This document shows positions 55,455 to 64,000 of a DNA stretch of 64,000 bases, one piece after another. The stretch's first letter is position 1; every line of letters begins with the position of its first letter. Where the stretch lies: assembly GCF_014202495.1 (NCBI RefSeq), contig NZ_JACHHA010000002.1, forward strand, positions 124,001 through 188,000, in the 5' to 3' direction. This stretch comes from Cerasibacillus quisquiliarum. Its GTDB lineage: Bacteria; Bacillota; Bacilli; Bacillales; Amphibacillaceae. The position numbers and the translations under genes were made by a program. Under the pieces are notes generated by a model. That model searched no databases and was not told where the DNA came from. It worked only from the letters and a program-made list of their open reading frames with translations.

Positions 55455-56570
55455 CTAGTCACCTTTAAAAGCATTTTTCAATCGTTTAAATAGAGATGAA
55501 TCCTCTTCTGTAGATGAATGACCACGTAATTTATTAAATTCACGTAGTAATTCTTTTTCACGTTCCGTCAGATTTGTCGGTGTTACAACCTTGAAACGCA
55601 CATGTTGATCACCTTGTCCATAACCACGAACGTTAGGAGCACCTTTACCTTTTAGACGGAATATTTTACCAGTTTGTGTACCTGCTGGGATTTTAAGTTT
55701 TACTTTACCATGAACAGTAGGTACTTCAACTTCATCACCAAGTGCTGCTTGAGTAAATGTCAAAGGCATTTCACAGTAAATATTATCTCCATCGCGTTCA
55801 AAGAAATCATGTTTCTTCACTTGAATTAAGACGAATAGATCTCCAGGAGGTCCGCCATTTATTCCAGGCTCACCTTTACCTGCAATGCGAATTTGTTGTC
55901 CTTCATCAATTCCAGCTGGGATTGAAACTTGAATCCGCTTATGTTTTTTCACTTTCCCAGAGCCATGGCAAGTTGGACATTTATGTGGGATTTCTTTTCC
56001 TGTTCCTTGACACGTATGGCAAACACGGCGATTGACAATCCGACCAAACGGTGTGCTTTGTTCGTGATTCATTTGTCCTGAACCATGACAGGTTGAACAT
56101 GTTTTTGGTTGTGTACCTGGCTTAGCACCTGAGCCTTTACATGTTCCGCATGTTTCATCTGTCGGGATCTGTATTTCTGTTTCTTTACCAAAAATCGCTT
56201 CCTCAAATTCTAATGTGATTGTATACTGTATATCCGCACCTTGTTGTGGAGCATTTGGATCTCTTCGCCTTGCGCCTCCACCAAAAAACATATCAAATAT
56301 ATCACCAAAGCCACCGAAGTCTTGAGCACCGCCAAAACCATCAAAGCCTTGAGCACCTGCATGACCAAATTGATCATACTGGGCGCGCTTTTGATCATCA
56401 TTTAATACTTCATAGGCTTCTTTTACTTCTTTAAATTTCTCTTCAGCATTCTCTTCTTTACTAACGTCAGGATGATATTTTCTAGCTAATTTACGATATG
56501 CTTTTTTTATGTCTTGTTTTGAGGCATTTTTATCAACACCAAGCACATCGTAATAATCGCGCTTACTCAC
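55455..56570 (-). CDS. dnaJ: Chaperone DnaJ
   Basis: DnaJ delivers unfolded proteins to DnaK and stimulates its ATPase. The 371-residue protein has a J-domain with HPD ([10 protein letters not shown]), a Gly/Phe-rich linker ([23 protein letters not shown]), four CxxCxGxG zinc repeats ([32 protein letters not shown]) and the C-terminal substrate domain. A terminator-like hairpin lies between dnaK and this gene. Confidence 0.97.
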   Translation of the reverse strand: MSKRDYYDVLGVDKNASKQDIKKAYRKLARKYHPDVSKEENAEEKFKEVKEAYEVLNDDQKRAQYDQFGHAGAQGFDGFGGAQDFGGFGDIFDMFFGGGARRRDPNAPQQGADIQYTITLEFEEAIFGKETEIQIPTDETCGTCKGSGAKPGTQPKTCSTCHGSGQMNHEQSTPFGRIVNRRVCHTCQGTGKEIPHKCPTCHGSGKVKKHKRIQVSIPAGIDEGQQIRIAGKGEPGINGGPPGDLFVLIQVKKHDFFERDGDNIYCEMPLTFTQAALGDEVEVPTVHGKVKLKIPAGTQTGKIFRLKGKGAPNVRGYGQGDQHVRFKVVTPTNLTEREKELLREFNKLRGHSSTEEDSSLFKRLKNAFKGD

Positions 56571-56663
56571 TTATAATCCACTCTCCTCGAACACATTTAC
56601 ATACGTTTAATCTTATCATTTGTATAGAAGCATGACAAATATGAAATGTTTATTTGTATCAGT

Positions 56664-56704
56664 AAAAAAGCCAAAGTCAAGGAAAACCCGACTTTGACTT
56701 TTTT
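56664..56704 (-). terminator. Attenuating terminator between dnaK and dnaJ
   Basis: On the minus strand AAAAAAG-CAAAGTC and GACTTTG-CTTTTTT arms form an A/U-flanked hairpin followed by TTTTTT. It should reduce dnaJ and downstream expression relative to dnaK. Confidence 0.78.
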
Positions 56705-56717
56705 GTTTTAGGACGCC

Positions 56718-58577
<1,860 letters not shown>

Positions 58578-58585
58578 CTATAAAT

Positions 58586-59194
58586 TTACTTATTAACCTT
58601 AACCATTGCTGGTCGAAGCACTTTATCTTTAAGCATATATCCTTTTTGTAATTCTTCTACAATGACATTTGAATCAAATGAATCATCTTCAACTTGCATA
58701 ACGGCATGATGTATGTTTGGGTCAAACGGTTGACCGACTGTTTCAATTTCTGTAATACTTTCTGCTTTAAGCACATCAGTAATTTGTCGATAAATCATTG
58801 ACATACCATCAACAAAACTTTTCATTTCTTCTGGCACATCTTCTATATTTAAAGCACGTTCAAAGTTGTCTAATGCAGGTAAAAGTTCTGTTGCTAAACT
58901 TTCAGATTTATATTTTCTTTCTGCTGCTTTTTCTTTTTGTGTGCGTTTTTTATAGTTATCATATTCCGCTTGTAAGCGTAATAAACGGTCATAAATTTGA
59001 TCCTTTTCTTCTGTTATCTTAGCTAATTGTTTTTTTAATGTTGTTACTTCTTCAGTTTCTTTTTGTTCTTCTTCAACTGTATGATCGTTCTCACTTTCGA
59101 CTTGTTTTTCATGACTTGCCACGTCTTTAGTTTCTTCCTTAGTTTCTTCCTTAGTTTCTTCTACATGTTCTTGTGAAGCATCCTTTTCTGCCAT
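58586..59194 (-). CDS. grpE: Nucleotide exchange factor GrpE
   Basis: GrpE releases ADP from DnaK. The 202-residue protein begins with a Glu/Lys-rich tail containing a small KEET repeat (EETKEETKEETK), followed by the long coiled coil (LKKQLAKITEEKDQIYDRLLRLQAEYDNYKKRTQKE) and the C-terminal beta domain (IHHAVMQVEDD, VLRPAMVKVNK). It lies 38 nt before dnaK. Confidence 0.96.
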   Translation of the reverse strand: MAEKDASQEHVEETKEETKEETKDVASHEKQVESENDHTVEEEQKETEEVTTLKKQLAKITEEKDQIYDRLLRLQAEYDNYKKRTQKEKAAERKYKSESLATELLPALDNFERALNIEDVPEEMKSFVDGMSMIYRQITDVLKAESITEIETVGQPFDPNIHHAVMQVEDDSFDSNVIVEELQKGYMLKDKVLRPAMVKVNK

Positions 59195-59259
59195 TTACGA
59201 CACCTCCGATATTTCTCAGCTAATGAGCTTACGCTTATAAAAACAGACAAAATAAAGAT

Positions 59260-59277
59260 GTAGTGAATAATCACTAC
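59260..59277 (-). other. Hairpin between hrcA and grpE
   Basis: GTAGTGA and TCACTAC form a perfect 7-bp stem, with AAAGAT/ATCTTT in the flanks able to extend it. It may be an attenuator or an mRNA processing site that uncouples hrcA from grpE-dnaK. Confidence 0.55.
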
Positions 59278-59294
59278 AAAAATAAATCTTTATA

Positions 59295-60323
59295 TCACTT
59301 ATCCTTGTACATAAGATATAAAGCTTCAGTCATTTCTGATGAAAAAGCATTTAACAATGTAATCACTTTTCGATATTCCATTCGTGTAGGGCCAAGTAGA
59401 CCAATCGTTCCTTTTTGATCACCATGCACATGGTAGGTAGCTGTAATTAAGCTAAAGTCCTTAATGGCATCAATATCATTTTCTTGACCAATTCGAACAT
59501 GAATACCTTCTTTTGACGTTTGTACAAGTCTTGCAATCTCTTGTTCGTCTTCCATAATGGATAAGAAGGAGTGAATTTTATTAACATCCCGAAATTCAGG
59601 TTGTAATAACAAATTGGACTTCCCACCTACGTATACTTTAACAGGTTGGTCTTGACTAAATACTTTCGACAAATACACATATGCCCTTTCAAAATCTGTG
59701 ACATATCTTTTCATTAGATGAAGCACTTCATCTTGAATCACTTCCTGTAAGCTAAGGATAGGAACACCAGCTAAACGATCATTTAATATGTTGACCATTT
59801 TTTCCAAATCCGATGCTTTCATATCGAAAGGAATTGAAAAAGAGCGATGTTCAACATGTCCCGTATCTGTTACTAATATAGAAACAGCGCTGTGATCTGA
59901 TAAAGGTACTAACTGAATTTGTTTTAATTTTGTGTCATATATTTCTGGCCCTAATATAATGGCTGTATAGTTTGTTAACTCCGATAGCACTTCTGCTGCT
60001 TTTTGAACAACTTGCTCGACTTCAAAATAACCTTCTTGCATAACATGTTTTATAATGTTGATATTACTACTTTTTATCGTCGGTGCAATGATGTGATCAA
60101 CGTAATATCGATAGCCTTTTTCGGACGGGATTCTCCCTGAAGATGTATGCGTTTTTTCAAGATACCCTAGTTCTTCTAGGTCGGACATTTCATTCCGAAT
60201 CGTTGCAGCACTTAAAGAAATACCATCTTTTTTTGAAATGACACGGGAACCAACAGGATGTGCAGAATCGATAAATTCATCAATAATGATTTTTAATATT
60301 AGTAACTGCCGTTTTGTTAGCAT
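59295..60323 (-). CDS. hrcA: Heat-inducible transcription repressor HrcA
   Basis: HrcA binds CIRCE and represses class I heat-shock genes. The 342-residue protein has the winged helix (MLTKRQLLILKIIIDEFIDSAHPVGSRVISK, SAATIRNEMSDLEELGYLEKTHTSSGRIPSEKGYRYYVD) and the C-terminal effector domain (GTIGLLGPTRMEYRKVITLL). The ATG at 60323 matches the B. subtilis start and follows GGAGTG; the frame continues upstream into the CIRCE region. Confidence 0.96.
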   Translation of the reverse strand: MLTKRQLLILKIIIDEFIDSAHPVGSRVISKKDGISLSAATIRNEMSDLEELGYLEKTHTSSGRIPSEKGYRYYVDHIIAPTIKSSNINIIKHVMQEGYFEVEQVVQKAAEVLSELTNYTAIILGPEIYDTKLKQIQLVPLSDHSAVSILVTDTGHVEHRSFSIPFDMKASDLEKMVNILNDRLAGVPILSLQEVIQDEVLHLMKRYVTDFERAYVYLSKVFSQDQPVKVYVGGKSNLLLQPEFRDVNKIHSFLSIMEDEQEIARLVQTSKEGIHVRIGQENDIDAIKDFSLITATYHVHGDQKGTIGLLGPTRMEYRKVITLLNAFSSEMTEALYLMYKDK

Positions 60324-60337
60324 CATATTCACTCCTG

Positions 60338-60364
60338 TTAGCACTCCTTACCCTTGAGTGCTAA
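60338..60364. promoter_or_regulatory. CIRCE operator
   Basis: TTAGCACTC-N9-GAGTGCTAA (60338-60346 and 60356-60364), a perfect match to the HrcA operator, between the promoter and hrcA. Confidence 0.97.
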
Positions 60365-60374
60365 TGCTAATAAT

Positions 60375-60403
60375 AAGTTAACAAATCATTATTTCTTTGT
60401 CAA
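60375..60403 (-). promoter_or_regulatory. Sigma-A promoter of the hrcA operon
   Basis: TTGACA (60403-60398), 17 bp, TAACTT (60380-60375) on the minus strand, directly upstream of CIRCE. The -35 element overlaps the stop codon of hemW. Confidence 0.7.
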
Positions 60404-61557
60404 TTAACATGATTAATCTCTTGTTCATCAAGTAAAAAATACTGAAAAACATCATTACCAAACAAGAGGCCTTCTTCAGTGAGTCGAATAGAGTCACAAT
60501 CTTCTACTAACCAATTTTTACGAATTAATTCTTTCACTTGTTTTTTGTAAATGCGGTCGTAAGGAAACCCGAATTTTTCATTGAACTGTCGTTTGTTAAT
60601 TCCTGATCGCTTTCTTAATCCTAGGAAGAATTCCTCCTCGAGTCTCTCTTTTAAGCCGATGGTATCCACCTTCATAACAGGTAAATTATGTTTATTCGCT
60701 TGTTTCATATATGCTGGAATAGCTCTAATATTCATCATCCGTTTACCCGGCAAATACGATGATGCACCTGCTCCAAACCCATAATAATATTCATTATTCC
60801 AATAGGTAAGATTGTGCTTACTTTCATATGATGGTTTTGCGAAGTTACTTATTTCATATTGCTTTAATCCTTGATGGGCCATGTTTTTCCGAAGTATGTT
60901 ATACATCTTAACTTCCTCTTCTTGTTCAGGCCGATGTAAGTCTCCTTTTTGATAACGATTATAGAAGATAGTTTGAGGTTCCACTTGTAAAGAATATGCC
61001 GAATAATGCGGTAACTGGAAACTTAATGCTTCTTTTACTGTTGCCTCAAAATTTGCTACCGTTTGATGCGGCAAGGCATAAATTAAATCAATACTAATAT
61101 TTTTAAACTCATTCTTAGTCAAATCATTTATTGAACGATATACGTCTTGAACTTGATGAGCTCGACCAATAGCTTTTAATAACTGATTATCAAATACTTG
61201 TACACCTAAAGATACACGATTTACTCCAAAATGTTTTAATAAGCGGATTTTTTCTTCTGTAAAATCACCGGGATTAGCCTCAATCGTAAACTCTTCACAT
61301 GATGCAACATCAAAATATTGATGAATCAACTGTAATAATTTCTCTAATTGAGCCAAATTTAGAGCTGTTGGTGTCCCGCCACCGATAAAAATTGTACGAA
61401 TTTTACTTTTTACTTCAGGTAAACATATAGACATTTCCTTTCCTAAAGCTTCTATATAGTCATTGGCCATTGATTCGTTATAAAAAATCTTTGTAAAATC
61501 ACAATAATGACAGATATGGTGACAAAAAGGAATGTGAATATAGGCTGATTGAATCAT
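60400..61557 (-). CDS. hemW: Radical SAM haem chaperone HemW
   Basis: The 385-residue protein has the radical SAM motif in CHHICHYCDF (CxxxCxxC, residues 12-19), then FIGGGTPTAL, EANPGDF and the HemN C-terminal domain (YEISNFAKPSYESKHNLTYWNNEYYYGFGAGASSYL). It lacks the CxxxCxxCxC fourth cysteine of true coproporphyrinogen dehydrogenase HemN, which fits HemW. It lies between lepA and hrcA on the same strand. Confidence 0.93.
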   Translation of the reverse strand: MIQSAYIHIPFCHHICHYCDFTKIFYNESMANDYIEALGKEMSICLPEVKSKIRTIFIGGGTPTALNLAQLEKLLQLIHQYFDVASCEEFTIEANPGDFTEEKIRLLKHFGVNRVSLGVQVFDNQLLKAIGRAHQVQDVYRSINDLTKNEFKNISIDLIYALPHQTVANFEATVKEALSFQLPHYSAYSLQVEPQTIFYNRYQKGDLHRPEQEEEVKMYNILRKNMAHQGLKQYEISNFAKPSYESKHNLTYWNNEYYYGFGAGASSYLPGKRMMNIRAIPAYMKQANKHNLPVMKVDTIGLKERLEEEFFLGLRKRSGINKRQFNEKFGFPYDRIYKKQVKELIRKNWLVEDCDSIRLTEEGLLFGNDVFQYFLLDEQEINHVN

Positions 61558-61584
61558 GATACTCCTCCTTAAGACAAAATAAGA

Positions 61585-61628
61585 AAAGGAAAAATTTTAT
61601 GCTATATGTCACATAAAATTTCTCCTTT
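61585..61628 (-). terminator. Terminator between lepA and hemW
   Basis: On the minus strand AAATTTTATG and CATAAAATTT with AAAGGAG/TTCCTTT flanks form a long stem followed by a T-rich tail. Confidence 0.75.
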
Positions 61629-61637
61629 CTTTCAAAC

Positions 61638-63446
61638 TTAATTCTCATCCATTTTTAGGACGGACATAAATGCTTCTTGCGGGATTTCAACAGAACCGAC
61701 CATTTTCATACGTTTTTTACCTTCTTTTTGACGTTCAAGTAATTTTCTTTTTCGTGAAATGTCTCCTCCATAACATTTAGCAAGAACATTTTTTCGAATG
61801 GCTTTAATCGTTGAACGGGCAATAATTTTATTTCCGATTGCTGCTTGGACTGGTACTTCAAAATGCTGTCTCGGTATTAAATCACGTAACTTCTCAACAA
61901 TTTGTTTTCCACGTTCATAGGCAAAATCACGGTGTACAATAAAAGATAAAGCATCCACTTGTTCACCATTTAATAATATGTCCATCTTTACTAAGTTCGA
62001 AGGTTGATAGCCGATTAATTCATAATCAAAGGAAGCATAACCTTTCGATTGTGATTTTAATTGATCAAAGAAGTCATAAACTATCTCTGATAACGGGATA
62101 TGATAAATAACATTCACACGAATAGCATCTAAATATTCCATATTAACAAATTGGCCACGTTTTTTCTGGGAAATTTCCATGACAGGTCCAACAAAATCAT
62201 TAGGAACCATTATCGTTGCTTCAACAAATGGTTCACGTACTTCTTCTATCTCTTGTTGTTCTGGCATATCTGATGGATTATCAACTTTCACAATCTCACC
62301 ATCGGTCTTTTTCACTTCATAGATAACGCTAGGTGCTGTTGTGATTAAGTCAATATTAAACTCACGCTCTATTCGCTCTTGAACTATTTCCATATGCAAC
62401 AAGCCTAAGAAACCACATCTAAACCCAAAGCCTAAGGCTTGTGATGTCTCTGCTTCATATTGTAGAGCGGAATCATTTAACTCTAAGCGTTCTAATGCTT
62501 CCCGTAGATCATTATAATCATTGGTATCTATTGGATATAAACCGCAGAAAACCATCGGATTTAATTTCCGATACCCTGGTAACGGTTCCTCTGCTGGACG
62601 ATCAACATGGGTAATTGTATCACCGACATGTGTATCTGAGACATTTTTTATTGAAGCCGTTAAATAACCGACATCCCCTACATCCAATCGTTCAACTGAT
62701 TGTGGTTTAGGATTAAAGACCCCAACTTCATTGACTTCGAACTCTTTTCCTGTTGCCATCATTTTTATTTTATCGCCTACTTTTACCGATCCTTGCATAA
62801 TACAAACGTAAGCAACTACACCACGGTAAGAATCAAATAAAGAATCAAATATTAATGCTTGAAGTGGTTCTTCTGGGTCACCACTAGGCGGTGGAATAGC
62901 TTCAACAACACGCTCTAATATATCTTCAATACCTATATTAGCTTTGGCTGAAGCTAAGATGACATCATCTGGATCGATGCCAATCACTTCTTCTAACTCT
63001 TTTTTAACACGATCAGGATCCGCGTTTGGTAAATCAATTTTATTAATTACGGGAATGATTTCTAAATCATTATCTAGTGCTAAATAAACATTAGCTAACG
63101 TCTGTGCTTCTATGCCTTGTGCCGCGTCTACAACAAGTATAGCACCTTCACAGGCAGCTAAACTTCTTGAGACTTCATATGTAAAGTCTACATGTCCTGG
63201 TGTATCAATCAAATGAAATGTATATTCTTCACCATTTTTACTTTCGTATTGAAGTTGTACTGCATTCAATTTGATTGTGATGCCGCGTTCACGCTCTAAA
63301 TCCATTGCATCCAGAAATTGTTCCTTCATTTCACGTTTAGTCAACGCTTTTGTATTTTCTAAAATCCGATCTGCTAACGTTGACTTCCCGTGGTCAATAT
63401 GAGCGATTATCGAGAAATTCCGGATGTTTTTTTGCTTTTTTGACAT
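61638..63446 (-). CDS. lepA: Elongation factor 4 (LepA)
   Basis: A ribosome-associated GTPase. The 602-residue protein has G1 [11 protein letters not shown]3 DTPGHVD, G4 NKID, and the LepA-specific C-terminal domain ([24 protein letters not shown]). Length matches the family. It has its own promoter about 100 nt upstream. Confidence 0.98.
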   Translation of the reverse strand: MSKKQKNIRNFSIIAHIDHGKSTLADRILENTKALTKREMKEQFLDAMDLERERGITIKLNAVQLQYESKNGEEYTFHLIDTPGHVDFTYEVSRSLAACEGAILVVDAAQGIEAQTLANVYLALDNDLEIIPVINKIDLPNADPDRVKKELEEVIGIDPDDVILASAKANIGIEDILERVVEAIPPPSGDPEEPLQALIFDSLFDSYRGVVAYVCIMQGSVKVGDKIKMMATGKEFEVNEVGVFNPKPQSVERLDVGDVGYLTASIKNVSDTHVGDTITHVDRPAEEPLPGYRKLNPMVFCGLYPIDTNDYNDLREALERLELNDSALQYEAETSQALGFGFRCGFLGLLHMEIVQERIEREFNIDLITTAPSVIYEVKKTDGEIVKVDNPSDMPEQQEIEEVREPFVEATIMVPNDFVGPVMEISQKKRGQFVNMEYLDAIRVNVIYHIPLSEIVYDFFDQLKSQSKGYASFDYELIGYQPSNLVKMDILLNGEQVDALSFIVHRDFAYERGKQIVEKLRDLIPRQHFEVPVQAAIGNKIIARSTIKAIRKNVLAKCYGGDISRKRKLLERQKEGKKRMKMVGSVEIPQEAFMSVLKMDEN

Positions 63447-63547
63447 AAATGCTGTTCACTCCTAAGCGTCATTTCCATAAGATCATATAAATTATCAATT
63501 ATCTTTTTTATACTAAATCTCTAAGTTGACATAAATCACTAGGTTAA

Positions 63548-63576
63548 ATTATATCAATACGTCCACAACGTTTCAA
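63548..63576 (-). promoter_or_regulatory. Sigma-A promoter of lepA
   Basis: TTGAAA (63576-63571), 17 bp, TATAAT (63553-63548) on the minus strand, leaving a leader of about 95 nt. Confidence 0.78.
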
Positions 63577-63615
63577 GAACAACTCATTTATAGATTTAGA
63601 GCATCGGAAGTTATG

Positions 63616-63909
63616 TTAAAATAGTAACGATGATATTTGATATATGACTTGTACAACACCTTCATAAAATCCTGTTACAATTTTTTCTAAACCAGTAGCT
63701 AATTTTTGTGTAAAATGAGGTGATTGCTTTTGCGTATTCAATGTGTGCATTCGTTCTTTTTCAATATTAATATCAAGTGATTCACTGTATTTAATAGGAT
63801 AGATCGCGTTTTCTTCAAAATGATGAGACTGTTTATCAAGCCCAAACAACATCCCAATGAGAAAAAATATTACGAAACATAGAACAAATATTGTAAAGCG
63901 AGCCATCAT
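63616..63909 (-). CDS. yqxA: YqxA family protein (DUF3679)
   Basis: A 97-residue protein with an N-terminal membrane segment (ARFTIFVLCFVIFFLIGMLFG) and an outer part of about 70 residues (QKLATGLEKIVTGFYEGVVQVIYQISSLLF). It fits YqxA of B. subtilis, encoded after spoIIP and of unknown function. Its ATG overlaps the spoIIP stop (ATGA); ribosome binding site GAGGTG. Confidence 0.85.
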   Translation of the reverse strand: MMARFTIFVLCFVIFFLIGMLFGLDKQSHHFEENAIYPIKYSESLDINIEKERMHTLNTQKQSPHFTQKLATGLEKIVTGFYEGVVQVIYQISSLLF

Positions 63910-64000
63910 TTTTTCACCTCAATCGATTGATTAACTTTCTCCGCATCCCAATAATATTCAGAAAAAACTTCAGCAAACACGTCTGTTGTTCGATATAATT
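63906..64000 (-). CDS. spoIIP: Stage II sporulation protein P, C-terminal end only
   Basis: The last ~30 codons of a minus-strand frame reading YRTTDVFAEVFSEYYWD then AEKVNQSIEVKK before TGA. The position directly upstream of yqxA and lepA, and the sequence, fit the C-terminus of SpoIIP, the amidase/endopeptidase of engulfment. The catalytic part lies outside the window. Confidence 0.72.
   Translation of the reverse strand, partial: LYRTTDVFAEVFSEYYWDAEKVNQSIEVKK

Overview
The window is a low-GC Firmicute chromosome segment from the family Bacillaceae. Gene order follows the Bacillus subtilis yqh-yqg-yqf-yqe region almost gene for gene: gcvT-gcvPA-gcvPB, comG, glcK/gluP, pbpA, sodA, nfo/cshB, sigA-dnaG, ccpN-ppsR, glyQS, era, phoH, floA, hrcA-grpE-dnaK-dnaJ, hemW, lepA and spoIIP. 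Sporulation genes (yqfC, yqfD, spoIIP, yqxA) point to a spore former, and a complete comG operon suggests competence potential. The genus cannot be fixed from the sequence; it is a B. subtilis relative with local differences (no sinIR-tasA block, no cdd between era and dgkA, no ispG beside yqfX).

Layout. 1-3330: glycine cleavage genes on the minus strand behind a tandem glycine riboswitch. 3409-5880: a SNF2-type helicase and its overlapping partner yqhG on the plus strand. 5875-6612: yqzE and aroK (minus). 6703-10604: comGA to comGG (plus), followed by a regulator with four cysteines and yqgY. 11789-11906: a promoter-to-terminator unit that looks like a small C-rich regulatory RNA. 11920-18780: yqgX, yqgW, glcK-yqgQ, an unknown anchored protein, gluP, yqgN, rpmG and two envelope genes. 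18789-22541: pbpA, sodA and a six-tRNA cluster (transcribed Asn-Met-His-Ile2-Ser-Phe). 22674-30940: a Na/Pi transporter, an NfeD protein, small membrane genes, nfo, cshB, nif3-like, trmK and cccA. 31020-36409: a membrane protein, sigA, dnaG, ppsR and ccpN. 36529-39749: glyQS under a T-box. 39771-47314: recO, yqzL, era, dgkA, ybeY, pgpH, phoH, yqfD and yqfC. 47410-50443: floA operon with a sigma-W-type promoter. 50574-54473: yqeY, rpsU, deoC, mtaB and rsmE. 54489-60403: the CIRCE-controlled heat-shock operon running on into prmA-rsmE-mtaB. 60400-64000: hemW, lepA, yqxA and the 3' end of spoIIP.

Working connections. Glycine is sensed twice: as free glycine (riboswitch on gcvT-gcvPA-gcvPB) and as uncharged tRNA-Gly (T-box on glyQS). 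HrcA would bind the CIRCE in front of its own operon. CcpN appears able to bind two exact operators around its own promoter. The items most worth a second look are the C-rich small RNA at 11824-11906, the abnormal start of prmA at 55434-55443 (start-stop codon pair just before an AUU codon), the CcpN autoregulatory sites, PhoP-like repeats in front of the Na/Pi transporter, and a cysteine-bearing regulator next to comG.
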